A DNA stretch of 64,000 bases from Streptomyces stelliscabiei (GTDB lineage Bacteria; Actinomycetota; Actinomycetes; Streptomycetales; Streptomycetaceae). Of this stretch, positions 47,527-60,598 are shown piece by piece. A program made the translations under genes and the position numbers. Numbering within the stretch: position 1 is the first letter of the stretch; every line of letters starts with the position of its first letter. A model generated the notes under the pieces. That model was not told where the DNA came from. It was given only the letters and a program-made list of their open reading frames with translations, and did no database searches. The DNA lies in assembly GCF_014873495.1 (NCBI RefSeq), contig NZ_JADBGF010000001.1, positions 6,138,001 to 6,202,000 on the forward strand, written 5' to 3'.

Positions 47527-48402
47527 GTGTCTGACCCGAACCTGAAGGACGCCATGGAGCCTCGCGGTGAAGGTGCCGAGTCCGTGGATGACGAACTCGA
47601 CATCGTCGAGGGAGCAGACTCCGAGGACGGTGTCGACGAGTTCGAGGCTGCCGAGGCCGAGGCGGGGGAGTCGGCCGAGGAAGAGGCCGTGCACGGCGAG
47701 GACGACTCCGACGACGAGGAAGCCGACGTCGAGGACTCCGAGGACGACGACGCCGAAGAGGCCGTCGAGGAGGAGACCGAGCCGGTCGACCCCGTCGAGG
47801 CCCTGCGCGCGGAACTGCGGGCCCTGCCCGGCGAGTGGTACGTCATCCACACGTACGCCGGTTACGAGAACCGCGTGAAGACCAACCTCGAACAGCGTGC
47901 CGTCTCGCTGAACGTCGAGGACTTCATCTTCCAGGCCGAGGTGCCGCAGGAAGAGGTCGCGCAGATCAAGAACGGCGAGCGCAAGACGATCCGCCAGAAC
48001 AAGCTCCCCGGCTACGTCCTCGTCCGCATGGACCTGACGAACGAGTCCTGGGGCGTCGTCCGCAACACCCCCGGCGTCACCGGCTTCGTGGGCAACGCCT
48101 ACGACCCGTACCCGCTGACCCTGGACGAGATCGTCAAGATGCTCGCGCCGGAGGCCGAGGAGAAGGCCGCCCGTGAGGCGGCCGAGGCCGAGGGCAAGCC
48201 GGCTCCCGCCCGCAAGGTCGAGGTCCAGGTGCTGGACTTCGAGGTCGGCGACTCGGTCACCGTCACGGACGGCCCGTTCGCCACGCTGCAGGCGACCATC
48301 AACGAGATCAACGCGGACTCGAAGAAGGTCAAGGGTCTCGTGGAGATCTTCGGCCGCGAGACGCCGGTCGAGCTGTCGTTCGACCAGATCCAGAAGAACT
48401 AG
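47527..48402 (+). CDS. nusG: transcription termination/antitermination factor NusG
   Basis: 291 aa, longer than E. coli NusG (181) because of a ~95-residue acidic N-terminal extension (runs such as EDDSDDEEADVEDSEDDDAE), normal for Streptomyces. NGN domain begins EWYVIHTYAGYENRVKTNLE and includes LPGYVLVRMDLTNESWGVVR. The KOW domain is at the C-terminus (FEVGDSVTVTDGPFATLQAT). Binds RNA polymerase and links it to Rho or the ribosome. GTG at 47527. Confidence 0.96.
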   Translation: MSDPNLKDAMEPRGEGAESVDDELDIVEGADSEDGVDEFEAAEAEAGESAEEEAVHGEDDSDDEEADVEDSEDDDAEEAVEEETEPVDPVEALRAELRALPGEWYVIHTYAGYENRVKTNLEQRAVSLNVEDFIFQAEVPQEEVAQIKNGERKTIRQNKLPGYVLVRMDLTNESWGVVRNTPGVTGFVGNAYDPYPLTLDEIVKMLAPEAEEKAAREAAEAEGKPAPARKVEVQVLDFEVGDSVTVTDGPFATLQATINEINADSKKVKGLVEIFGRETPVELSFDQIQKN

Positions 48403-48440
48403 CCGGTTACCGGCTCCTTCCTGGACCACCGCTTCCGACC

Positions 48441-48485
48441 AGGTCAGACGGGCTGTCAAAAGCTTGTCTGACCTGCTCGGTTTTT
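48441..48485 (+). terminator. intrinsic terminator of nusG
   Basis: AGGTCAGAC (48441-48449) pairs with GTCTGACCT (48466-48474), followed by TTTTT at 48481-48485, one of the few U-tracts in the window. Confidence 0.75.
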
Positions 48486-48582
48486 GGCCGCGCATCCATA
48501 CCCGTTATCGTTGTGCGGTATGCCTTCATCCGGGACGCGACCTGGATGGGGGCGCACTCGAATCGAAAGGACCCGGAGAGCA

Positions 48583-49017
48583 ATGCCTCCCAAGAAGAAG
48601 AAGGTCACGGGGCTCATCAAGCTCCAGATCAACGCCGGTGCGGCGAACCCCGCCCCGCCGGTCGGCCCCGCGCTCGGTCAGCACGGCGTCAACATCATGG
48701 AGTTCTGCAAGGCCTACAACGCCGCGACCGAGTCGCAGCGTGGCTGGGTGATCCCGGTGGAGATCACGGTCTACGAGGACCGCTCCTTCACCTTCGTCAC
48801 CAAGACGCCGCCGGCCGCGAAGATGATCCTCAAGGCCGCGGGTGTCGAGAAGGGCTCCGGCGAGCCGCACAAGACCAAGGTCGCCAAGATCACCGAGGCG
48901 CAGGTCCGTGAGATCGCCACGACCAAGCTCCCCGACCTGAACGCCAACGACCTGGACGCCGCGTCGAAGATCATCGCCGGCACCGCCCGTTCCATGGGCA
49001 TCACGGTCGAGGGCTGA
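48583..49017 (+). CDS. rplK: 50S ribosomal protein L11
   Basis: 144 aa. [40 protein letters not shown] and [12 protein letters not shown] are L11 hallmarks. Binds the GTPase-associated centre of 23S rRNA; target region of thiostrepton; needed for RelA activation. ATG 48583 with CGGAGAG upstream. First gene of the L11-L1 pair; rplA follows after 106 bases. Confidence 0.97.
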
Positions 49018-49123
49018 GTCCCACCTTCGTAGCATCACGCGGCGGCCGTACACGGCAGCCGCGCGTGGCAGGGCCTGCTCGGCCCGTACCACGACTCCTT
49101 ACCAAGCACACACAGGAGCAGTT

Positions 49124-49849
49124 GTGAGCAAGCGCAGCAAGGCTCTCCGCGCTGCGGACGCCAAGGTCGACCGGGACAAGCTCTACGCCCCGCTCGAGGC
49201 CGTCCGTCTCGCCAAGGAGACCTCCACGTCCAAGTTCGACGGCACCGTCGAGGTCGCCTTCCGTCTGGGTGTCGACCCGCGCAAGGCCGACCAGATGGTC
49301 CGTGGCACCGTGAACCTCCCGCACGGCACCGGTAAGACCGCCCGGGTCCTGGTCTTCGCGACCGGTGACCGTGCCGAGGCCGCGACCGCCGCCGGCGCCG
49401 ACATCGTCGGCTCCGACGAACTGATCGACGAGGTGGCGAAGGGCCGTCTGGACTTCGACGCCGTCGTCGCCACCCCGGACCTCATGGGCAAGGTCGGCCG
49501 CCTCGGCCGCGTGCTCGGTCCCCGTGGTCTCATGCCGAACCCCAAGACCGGCACCGTGACCCCCGACGTCGTGAAGGCCGTCAACGACATCAAGGGCGGC
49601 AAGATCGAGTTCCGCGTCGACAAGCACTCGAACCTGCACTTCATCATCGGCAAGACGTCGTTCGACGACACCAAGCTGGTGGAGAACTACGCCGCGGCGC
49701 TGGAGGAGATCCTCCGTCTGAAGCCGTCGGCCGCCAAGGGGCGCTACATCAAGAAGGCCGCGCTCAGCACCACGATCGGCCCCGGCATCCCGATCGACTC
49801 GAACCGCACCCGCAACCTCCTCGTCGAGGAGGACCCGGCCGCCGTCTGA
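49124..49849 (+). CDS. rplA: 50S ribosomal protein L1
   Basis: 241 aa. GTG start with AGGAG upstream. Contains VEVAFRLGVDPRKADQMVRG, LGPRGLMPNPKTGTVTPDVV (rRNA-binding core) and IEFRVDKHSNLHFIIGKTSF. Forms the mobile L1 stalk and often represses its own operon by binding leader mRNA. Ends in a perfect 15-bp terminator. Confidence 0.97.
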   Translation: MSKRSKALRAADAKVDRDKLYAPLEAVRLAKETSTSKFDGTVEVAFRLGVDPRKADQMVRGTVNLPHGTGKTARVLVFATGDRAEAATAAGADIVGSDELIDEVAKGRLDFDAVVATPDLMGKVGRLGRVLGPRGLMPNPKTGTVTPDVVKAVNDIKGGKIEFRVDKHSNLHFIIGKTSFDDTKLVENYAAALEEILRLKPSAAKGRYIKKAALSTTIGPGIPIDSNRTRNLLVEEDPAAV

Positions 49850-49893
49850 GCCTGACGCTCACCGGCAGCCGCGTCGCGGTCGCACGCCCGAGG

Positions 49894-49929
49894 ACGAGCC
49901 CCGCAGCCTTTCGAGGCTGCGGGGCTCGT
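49894..49929 (+). terminator. terminator of rplKA
   Basis: ACGAGCCCCGCAGCC (49894-49908) and GGCTGCGGGGCTCGT (49915-49929), perfect, 6-base loop. Confidence 0.92.
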
Positions 49930-50031
49930 GTCTTCTGCGCGGGAGCGGAAAGGCGCACGACAGCCGCCGTCCGTCGGCGCTAGTGTCCCTGTCGCCCCAT
50001 AGAGGTGGGGCGTGAGGTTCCAGGGGGACGG

Positions 50032-50967
50032 ATGAGGTTGGACGGACACGGCTCCGTACGTCGTCGTAGGGGCGTCGGCATCGCCGTCGTGGCCGCGTTG
50101 CTGGGCGGTGCCACCACGGCCTGCGGCACGGGGGCGGGGGCGCAGGCCGAGGCGAAGCCGAAGACGCCCGCGGAGGCCGAGGCGAAGCCCGCGACGCCCG
50201 CCGATGCCGTGGCCCGTGCCGCGGAGCGGACGACGGACATCGCGTCGCTGCGCTACCGGGTGTCGGGGACCCTGCCGGAGCACGGGAAGATACGGGTCGA
50301 GGCGGCCATGACCGCGCGGCCGACCGCGATGCGCATGGAACTGACCGGGTGGGGCCCGAGCGAGGACAAGGCCTTGGCGGTGCGGTTCGCCGACGGGGTG
50401 ATCTACGCCGAGGGGGACGCGTCCGCCATCGGCGCCCCGGCGGACAAGAAATGGATCAGCGCCGGGCCGGCCGTGTGGGGACGCGGCGCGGCGGACAACA
50501 ACACGTACCGCGTCCTGCCCGGTCCGTTGGAGGCGAGCCCGCTCGCGCAGTCCACGCTCCTCACCGGCGCGAAGAAGGTCAGCGAGGTCGGTGCCGAGAC
50601 GGTCGACGGCGGCGAGGCCACGCACTACCGGGGCACGGTCACCACGAAGAGCCTGCGGGCCGCCCAGACGGCCGCCCGGGACAAGGCGACCCGGGAGATG
50701 CGGACGACGAGTCTGGACCAGTTCATGATGCTGGGCATCGAGAAGACGCTCACCGTGGACCTGTGGGTCGACGACGACGGCCGGGCCAAGCGGTACCGGC
50801 TCAGGGGCGAGACCTACGCCCTGCAGGAGGGGCGCATGGTCGACGGAGGCCCGCTCGACCTGACCGTCACCCTCCTGGACGTCGACCGGCCGGTGACCGT
50901 CGAGACCCCGGCGGCCGAGGACACGGTCGACCTCGCCGAGCGGGTGGACGGGGCCGGAGAGGGCTGA
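50032..50967 (+). CDS. exported LppX-like (putative lipo)protein
   Basis: 311 aa. Signal-like N-terminus VRRRRGVGIAVVAALLGGAT then TACGTGAG. A Cys is present, but the lipobox is weak (ATTAC lacks the usual Leu/Val at -3), so lipidation is probable, not certain. An Ala/Lys/Pro/Glu linker with a repeat (EAEAKPKTPA, EAEAKPATPA) follows, then a beta-rich body (LRYRVSGTLPEHGKIRVEAA, VIYAEGD). Fold like that of the protein at 38954-39988. It interrupts the rplKA-rplJL ribosomal cluster, an insertion shared by Streptomyces as I recall. AGGGGGACGG precedes ATG 50032. Confidence 0.75.
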   Translation: MRLDGHGSVRRRRGVGIAVVAALLGGATTACGTGAGAQAEAKPKTPAEAEAKPATPADAVARAAERTTDIASLRYRVSGTLPEHGKIRVEAAMTARPTAMRMELTGWGPSEDKALAVRFADGVIYAEGDASAIGAPADKKWISAGPAVWGRGAADNNTYRVLPGPLEASPLAQSTLLTGAKKVSEVGAETVDGGEATHYRGTVTTKSLRAAQTAARDKATREMRTTSLDQFMMLGIEKTLTVDLWVDDDGRAKRYRLRGETYALQEGRMVDGGPLDLTVTLLDVDRPVTVETPAAEDTVDLAERVDGAGEG

Positions 50968-50989
50968 GCGGCGGCCTCCGTGAGCGGAT

Positions 50990-51019
50990 TTGCTCGACAG
51001 GGACGCCGTCCCGTACTCT
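50990..51019 (+). promoter_or_regulatory. rplJL promoter
   Basis: TTGCTC (50990-50995) and TACTCT (51014-51019), 18-base spacer; start site near 51026, giving a ~230-base leader before rplJ. Confidence 0.65.
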
Positions 51020-51025
51020 TCCGAG

Positions 51026-51259
51026 GAAGCCAAAGACCGCTGGTCGTTGCCGTGTGCTCACAAGAGGGCGCGGTGGCCGAAGGATCCGCTGATACGCGGA
51101 CGACCCGCGCAGGTGACTGTGGAAGTTGCTCCTGGTCCGGTTCCGTCTCGTACGGGATTCGTCCGGTCGAGTCACGCCCCGAGCGCCTGCGCCGGGGCGT
51201 TTCGTTTTCTCCAGCCCCTTCTGAGCGGTCCTCATCACCCGGAAGGAGGCCGACGCTCT
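51026..51259 (+). promoter_or_regulatory. L10-type autoregulatory leader with attenuator
   Basis: The long structured 5' UTR of rplJ occupies the position and size of the ribosomal protein L10 leader family, in which L10(L12)4 binds the mRNA and lowers expression of rplJL. Several paired segments are visible (for example GATCCGCTGATACGCGGAC). Near the 3' end a stem ACGCCCCG (51174-51181) / CGGGGCGT (51193-51200) is followed by TTCGTTTTCT, an intrinsic terminator that would act as attenuator. The kink-turn that defines L10 binding was not modelled. Confidence 0.65.
51174..51210 (+). terminator. attenuator terminator in the rplJ leader
   Basis: 8-bp GC stem (51174-51181 with 51193-51200), then a T-rich run TTCGTTTTCT, 50 bases before the rplJ start. 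Confidence 0.7.
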
Positions 51260-51790
51260 ATGGCAAGGCCCGACAAGGCTGCCGCGGTGGCCGAGCTCAC
51301 GGAGCAGTTCCGTAGCTCGAACGCCGCCGTGCTGACCGAGTACCGGGGTCTCACCGTGGCGCAGCTCAAGACGCTGCGTCGTTCACTCGGTGAGGACGCC
51401 CAGTACGCCGTGGTGAAGAACACGCTGACCAAGATTGCGGCCAACGAGGCCGGGATCTCGACGCTCGACGACCTGTTCAACGGTCCGACGGCGGTCGCCT
51501 TCATCACCGGTGACCCGGTGACGTCGGCGAAGGGTCTTCGTGACTTCGCCAAGGACAACCCGAACCTCGTCATCAAGGGCGGTGTCCTTGACGGCAAGGC
51601 GCTGTCCGCCGACGAGATCAAGAAGCTCGCGGACCTCGAGTCCCGCGAGGTTCTGCTCTCCAAGCTGGCAGGTGCCTTCAAGGGCAAGCAGTCTCAGGCT
51701 GCGCAGCTCTTCCAGGCGCTTCCCTCGAAGCTCGTCCGCACCGTGGACGCGCTCCGTGCCAAGCACGAAGAGCAGGGCGGTGCCGAGTAA
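51260..51790 (+). CDS. rplJ: 50S ribosomal protein L10
   Basis: 176 aa. MARPDKAAAVAELTEQFRSS, LTEYRGLTVAQLKTLRRSLG and VVKNTLTKIAANEAG are the L10 N-terminal rRNA-binding domain; the C-terminal helix (QLFQALPSKLVRTVDALRAK) binds L7/L12 dimers. ATG 51260 has GGAAGGAGG 10 bases upstream. Expression is probably feedback-controlled through the leader. Confidence 0.97.
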   Translation: MARPDKAAAVAELTEQFRSSNAAVLTEYRGLTVAQLKTLRRSLGEDAQYAVVKNTLTKIAANEAGISTLDDLFNGPTAVAFITGDPVTSAKGLRDFAKDNPNLVIKGGVLDGKALSADEIKKLADLESREVLLSKLAGAFKGKQSQAAQLFQALPSKLVRTVDALRAKHEEQGGAE

Positions 51791-51915
51791 CTCGGCTCGC
51801 GAAATGACCGCCGCCTGAGGCAGTCCGCCTCCGGAAAGCGGTCGTAGCGGGCCGTCGTACGCCCGCCAGACATGTACATCCCGGCACCAGCCGAATTAGT
51901 GGAAGGAAAGCCATC

Positions 51916-52296
51916 GTGGCTCTCACCCAGGACGAACTGCTCGCCGAGTTCGAGGGCATGACCCTCATCCAGCTCTCCGAGTTCGTGAAGGCGTTCGAGG
52001 AGAAGTTCGACGTCACCGCCGCCGCGGCCGTCGCCGTCGCCGGCCCGGCCGGTCCGGCCGCCGCCGCCGAGGCTGTCGAGGAGCAGGACGAGTTCGACGT
52101 CGTCCTCACCGGCGCCGGCGAGAAGAAGATCCAGGTCATCAAGGTCGTGCGTGAGCTGACCTCGCTGGGCCTGAAGGAGGCCAAGGACCTCGTGGACGGC
52201 GCTCCGAAGCCCGTTCTCGAGAAGGTCGCCAAGGAGGCCGCCGAGAAGGCTGCCGAGTCCCTCAAGGCCGCCGGCGCCTCCGTCGAGGTCAAGTAA
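51916..52296 (+). CDS. rplL: 50S ribosomal protein L7/L12
   Basis: 126 aa. N-terminal dimerisation helices (LTQDELLAEFEGMTLIQLSE), Ala/Gly/Pro hinge (AAAVAVAGPAGPAAAAEA) and the factor-binding C-terminal domain (KKIQVIKVVRELTSLGLKEA, LVDGAPKPVLEKV). Recruits translational GTPases. GTG start with GGAAGGAAA upstream. Confidence 0.97.
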   Translation: MALTQDELLAEFEGMTLIQLSEFVKAFEEKFDVTAAAAVAVAGPAGPAAAAEAVEEQDEFDVVLTGAGEKKIQVIKVVRELTSLGLKEAKDLVDGAPKPVLEKVAKEAAEKAAESLKAAGASVEVK

Positions 52297-52398
52297 GGCC
52301 TCGCTGGTCCGCCAGCTCTCCTGGATCCGCGAGGATCCGTGCGGGACGGTTTCGAGACGAGTGTCAAAAACTTGTTCGAGGCTGTAACGCGAACGTAC

Positions 52399-52434
52399 CG
52401 AAGGGCGATCACCCAACTGGGTGGTCGCCTTTCG
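52399..52434 (+). terminator. hairpin downstream of rplL
   Basis: CGAAGGGCGATCACCC (52399-52414) and GGGTGGTCGCCTTTCG (52419-52434), two wobble pairs, 4-base loop, then a partly T-rich stretch. Terminator or attenuator separating rplJL from rpoBC. Confidence 0.8.
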
Positions 52435-52729
52435 GCGTTCCGGGACGTCGGCGGACGGCTGCCTTGCACTGTCGGTGGCGACGAGTATGGTGATCTTCGT
52501 CGTGCCTCCGCCGCCCTGGGCGACGAGCCGCGAGTGACGATCGCGGCACCCGGATCGGGCATGAGGGGCCTTGACGAACTGCACGCAGCGCGCAATTCTC
52601 AGGACGCGTCGTCACACCGATCCGAACTCCGAGGCATGGATCGACGGCGAAGAGGGCAGTATCAACGTGCGTTGAGGGCGTGGGCTTGCGTAGGTGTCAA
52701 GAACAACGAGGGTCTCAAAAAACCCGCAC

Positions 52730-52758
52730 TGGACATCAGTGTGCCAACTGGCTACACT
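52730..52758 (+). promoter_or_regulatory. rpoB promoter
   Basis: TGGACA (52730-52735) and TACACT (52753-52758), 17-base spacer, an AT-richer block just before it (TCAAAAAACC). HrdB-like. Confidence 0.75.
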
Positions 52759-52942
52759 GACCCTTTGCGCTGCCTGTTAGCTGTCCCCTGCCCGTCACCA
52801 GGGGCATGCCCTCGCTTGAGCATCGACGAACAGATCATTCCCGACCTGGCCTTTCCGTCAGATCAGGAACAGCCTGCTCTCTTTGCGCATAAGAGGGGCC
52901 GGTACGCGCGTAGTGAGTCCGAGCCCTCGGAAGGACCCCCTC

Positions 52943-55900
52943 TTGGCCGCCTCGCGCAACGCCTCGACCTCGAATACGAACCCCGCCGCCAGCACTGCCC
53001 CGCTGCGCATCTCTTTTGCAAAGATCAAGGAGCCTCTCGAGGTTCCCAACCTGCTCGCGCTGCAGACCGAGAGCTTTGACTGGCTGCTCGGCAACACCGC
53101 CTGGCAGAGTCGGGTCGAGGAGGCTCTGGAGAACGGACAGGACGTCCCCACCAAGTCCGGTCTGGAGGAGATCTTCGAGGAGATCTCCCCGATCGAGGAC
53201 TTCTCCGGGTCGATGTCGCTGACGTTCCGCGACCACCGTTTCGAGCCGCCGAAGAACAGCATCGACGAGTGCAAGGACCGCGACTTCACGTACGCGGCCC
53301 CGCTGTTCGTCACCGCCGAGTTCACCAACAACGAGACCGGCGAGATCAAGTCCCAGACGGTCTTCATGGGCGACTTCCCGCTCATGACCCACAAGGGCAC
53401 CTTCGTCATCAACGGCACCGAGCGTGTCGTGGTGTCGCAGCTGGTCCGTTCGCCGGGTGTCTACTTCGACTCCTCCATCGACAAGACGTCCGACAAGGAC
53501 ATCTTCTCCGCCAAGATCATCCCGTCCCGGGGTGCCTGGCTGGAGATGGAGATCGACAAGCGCGACATGGTCGGTGTGCGCATCGACCGCAAGCGCAAGC
53601 AGTCCGTGACCGTCCTCCTCAAGGCACTCGGCTGGACCACCGAGCAGATCCTGGAGGAGTTCGGCGAGTACGAGTCCATGCGCGCCACCCTGGAGAAGGA
53701 CCACACCCAGGGGCAGGACGACGCGCTGCTCGACATCTACCGCAAGCTGCGTCCGGGCGAGCCCCCCACGCGTGAGGCCGCGCAGACGCTTCTTGAGAAC
53801 CTGTACTTCAACCCCAAGCGCTACGACCTCGCGAAGGTCGGCCGCTACAAGGTCAACAAGAAGCTGGGTGCGGAGGCTCCGCTCGACGCGGGCGTCCTGA
53901 CCGTCGAGGACGTCATCTCGACGATCAAGTACCTGGTGAAGCTGCACGCGGGCGAGACCGAGACGGCCGCCGACAACGGCCAGACGATCGTCGTCGAGAC
54001 CGACGACATCGACCACTTCGGCAACCGTCGTCTGCGCAGCGTCGGCGAACTCATCCAGAACCAGGTCCGTACGGGTCTGGCGCGTATGGAGCGTGTCGTC
54101 CGCGAGCGCATGACGACCCAGGACGTCGAGGCGATCACGCCCCAGACCCTGATCAACATCCGGCCGGTCGTCGCCTCCATCAAGGAGTTCTTCGGCACCA
54201 GCCAGCTGTCGCAGTTCATGGACCAGAACAACCCGCTGTCGGGTCTGACGCACAAGCGTCGTCTCTCGGCGCTGGGTCCCGGTGGTCTGTCCCGTGAGCG
54301 GGCCGGCTTCGAGGTCCGTGACGTGCACCCCTCGCACTACGGCCGCATGTGCCCGATCGAGACGCCCGAAGGCCCGAACATCGGTCTGATCGGCTCGCTC
54401 GCCTCCTACGGCCGCGTCAACGCGTTCGGTTTCGTGGAGACGCCGTACCGCCGGGTCACCGACGGTGTCGTCACCGACGAGGTCGACTACCTGACGGCCG
54501 ACGAGGAGGACCGCTTCGTCATCGCGCAGGCCAACGCCACGCTCGACGACGACATGCGCTTCACCGAGAACCGCGTCCTGGTCCGCCGTCGTGGCGGCGA
54601 GGTCGACTACGTCCCCGGTGACGACGTCGACTACATGGACGTCTCGCCGCGCCAGATGGTGTCGGTCGCGACCGCCATGATCCCCTTCCTGGAGCACGAC
54701 GACGCCAACCGTGCCCTCATGGGCGCGAACATGATGCGTCAGGCCGTGCCGCTCATCAAGAGCGAGGCCCCGCTCGTCGGCACCGGCATGGAGTACCGCT
54801 CCGCCGTCGACGCCGGCGACGTGGTCAAGGCCGAGAAGGCGGGTGTGGTCCAGGAGGTCTCCGCGGACTACATCACCACCACCAACGACGACGGCACGTA
54901 CATCACGTACCGCCTGGCCAAGTTCGCCCGCTCCAACCAGGGCACCTCGGTCAACCAGAAGGTCATCGTCAACGAGGGCGACCGGATCATCGAGGGCCAG
55001 GTCCTGGCCGACGGTCCGGCCACCGAGAACGGCGAGATGGCGCTGGGCAAGAACCTGCTCGTGGCGTTCATGCCGTGGGAGGGTCACAACTACGAGGACG
55101 CGATCATCCTGTCGCAGCGCCTCGTGCAGGACGACGTCCTCTCCTCGATCCACATCGAGGAGCACGAGGTCGACGCCCGTGACACCAAGCTCGGCCCCGA
55201 GGAGATCACCCGGGACATCCCGAACGTCTCCGAGGAGGTCCTCGCCGACCTCGACGAGCGCGGCATCATCCGCATCGGCGCCGAGGTCGTCGCCGGTGAC
55301 ATCCTCGTCGGCAAGGTCACGCCCAAGGGCGAGACCGAGCTGACCCCCGAGGAGCGGCTGCTCCGCGCGATCTTCGGTGAGAAGGCGCGCGAGGTCCGTG
55401 ACACCTCGCTGAAGGTGCCGCACGGCGAGATCGGCAAGGTCATCGGCGTCCGCGTCTTCGACCGCGAGGAGGGCGACGAGCTTCCCCCCGGTGTCAACCA
55501 GCTGGTGCGCGTGTACGTGGCGCAGAAGCGCAAGATCACCGACGGTGACAAGCTCGCCGGCCGTCACGGCAACAAGGGCGTCATCTCCAAGATCCTGCCG
55601 ATCGAGGACATGCCGTTCCTGGAGGACGGCACCCCGGTCGACATCATCCTCAACCCGCTCGGCGTCCCGTCCCGAATGAACCCGGGACAGGTGCTGGAGA
55701 TCCACCTCGGCTGGCTCGCCAGCCGCGGCTGGGACGTCTCCGGTCTCGGTGACGACTGGGCGAAGCGTCTGCAGGTCATCGGCGCCGACTCCGTCGCCCC
55801 CGGCACCAACGTCGCGACCCCGGTCTTCGACGGTGCCCGCGAGGACGAGCTGGCCGGCCTGCTCCAGCACACCATCCCGAACCGCGACGGCGAGCGCATG

Positions 55901-56428
55901 GTGCAGCCGACCGGCAAGGCGAGGATGTTCGACGGCCGCTCCGGTGAGCCGTTCCCGGACCCGATCTCCATCGGGTACATGTACATCCTCAAGCTCCACC
56001 ACCTGGTCGACGACAAGCTGCACGCCCGGTCGACCGGTCCGTACTCGATGATCACCCAGCAGCCGCTGGGTGGTAAGGCCCAGTTCGGTGGCCAGCGCTT
56101 CGGTGAGATGGAGGTGTGGGCGCTGGAGGCTTATGGCGCCGCGTACGCCCTCCAGGAGCTGCTGACCATCAAGTCCGACGACGTGACCGGCCGCGTGAAG
56201 GTCTACGAGGCCATCGTCAAGGGCGAGAACATCCCCGAGCCCGGCATCCCCGAGTCCTTCAAGGTTCTCATCAAGGAGATGCAGTCCCTGTGCCTCAACG
56301 TGGAGGTGCTGTCCTCGGACGGCATGTCCATCGAGATGCGCGACACCGACGAGGACGTCTTCCGCGCTGCGGAGGAGCTTGGCATCGACCTGTCCCGGCG
56401 TGAGCCGAGCAGCGTCGAAGAGGTCTGA
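52943..56428 (+). CDS. rpoB: DNA-directed RNA polymerase subunit beta
   Basis: 1161 aa, the length known for Streptomyces RpoB. TTG start at 52943 (LAASRNASTSNTN...) with GGAAGGA upstream; longer in-frame starts give unsupported residues. The rifampicin region (about residues 421-450: SQLSQFMDQNNPLSGLTHKR then RLSALGPGG) is wild type, with His437 and Ser442 by this numbering. Also visible: RMCPIETPEGPNIGLIGSLA, GDKLAGRHGNKGVIS-type loop (KITDGDKLAGRHGNKGV) and the C-terminal switch region KAQFGGQRFGEMEVWALEAY. Followed by rpoC after 94 bases. Confidence 0.98.
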   Translation: MAASRNASTSNTNPAASTAPLRISFAKIKEPLEVPNLLALQTESFDWLLGNTAWQSRVEEALENGQDVPTKSGLEEIFEEISPIEDFSGSMSLTFRDHRFEPPKNSIDECKDRDFTYAAPLFVTAEFTNNETGEIKSQTVFMGDFPLMTHKGTFVINGTERVVVSQLVRSPGVYFDSSIDKTSDKDIFSAKIIPSRGAWLEMEIDKRDMVGVRIDRKRKQSVTVLLKALGWTTEQILEEFGEYESMRATLEKDHTQGQDDALLDIYRKLRPGEPPTREAAQTLLENLYFNPKRYDLAKVGRYKVNKKLGAEAPLDAGVLTVEDVISTIKYLVKLHAGETETAADNGQTIVVETDDIDHFGNRRLRSVGELIQNQVRTGLARMERVVRERMTTQDVEAITPQTLINIRPVVASIKEFFGTSQLSQFMDQNNPLSGLTHKRRLSALGPGGLSRERAGFEVRDVHPSHYGRMCPIETPEGPNIGLIGSLASYGRVNAFGFVETPYRRVTDGVVTDEVDYLTADEEDRFVIAQANATLDDDMRFTENRVLVRRRGGEVDYVPGDDVDYMDVSPRQMVSVATAMIPFLEHDDANRALMGANMMRQAVPLIKSEAPLVGTGMEYRSAVDAGDVVKAEKAGVVQEVSADYITTTNDDGTYITYRLAKFARSNQGTSVNQKVIVNEGDRIIEGQVLADGPATENGEMALGKNLLVAFMPWEGHNYEDAIILSQRLVQDDVLSSIHIEEHEVDARDTKLGPEEITRDIPNVSEEVLADLDERGIIRIGAEVVAGDILVGKVTPKGETELTPEERLLRAIFGEKAREVRDTSLKVPHGEIGKVIGVRVFDREEGDELPPGVNQLVRVYVAQKRKITDGDKLAGRHGNKGVISKILPIEDMPFLEDGTPVDIILNPLGVPSRMNPGQVLEIHLGWLASRGWDVSGLGDDWAKRLQVIGADSVAPGTNVATPVFDGAREDELAGLLQHTIPNRDGERMVQPTGKARMFDGRSGEPFPDPISIGYMYILKLHHLVDDKLHARSTGPYSMITQQPLGGKAQFGGQRFGEMEVWALEAYGAAYALQELLTIKSDDVTGRVKVYEAIVKGENIPEPGIPESFKVLIKEMQSLCLNVEVLSSDGMSIEMRDTDEDVFRAAEELGIDLSRREPSSVEEV

Positions 56429-56522
56429 CGGGAGTTCGGAGGCCTTCGCGATGAAGGCCTCCGGCCCCAGGACCCCCGTATCAGACCCCATGACTTACAA
56501 CCCTGAGAGGGATTGACGCATA

Positions 56523-60422
<3,900 letters not shown>

Positions 60423-60450
60423 GCGAGCGGTGGTAGTTGCTTGAGTTGAG

Positions 60451-60479
60451 GGGCGGTCACCTTCGGGTGGCCGCCCTTT
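60451..60479 (+). terminator. terminator of rpoBC
   Basis: GGGCGGTCACC (60451-60461) pairs with GGTGGCCGCCC (60466-60476), one wobble, tetraloop TTCG, followed by TTT. Confidence 0.85.
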
Positions 60480-60598
60480 GGCGTGGGTACGGGTGTTCGG
60501 TGTGGCAGAACCGCAACAGAACCGGGGCGGGGAACCCGTGCTCGGGGGCGGGCGTTGGAGCATCATGGAGGGACAACCAGTCCGGGGGAGTGTTTCTC

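Larger units (their letters stand above)
52297..52942. other. rplL-rpoB intergenic region
   Basis: 646 bases. Holds the hairpin at 52399-52434 and the rpoB promoter at 52730-52758, leaving an untranslated leader of about 175 bases. No protein gene is supported between rplL and rpoB. Confidence 0.7.

Noticed and set aside
52883..52942. Longer RpoB from an upstream in-frame start
   Set aside because: TTG 52943 gives the known 1161-residue length and standard rif-residue numbering.
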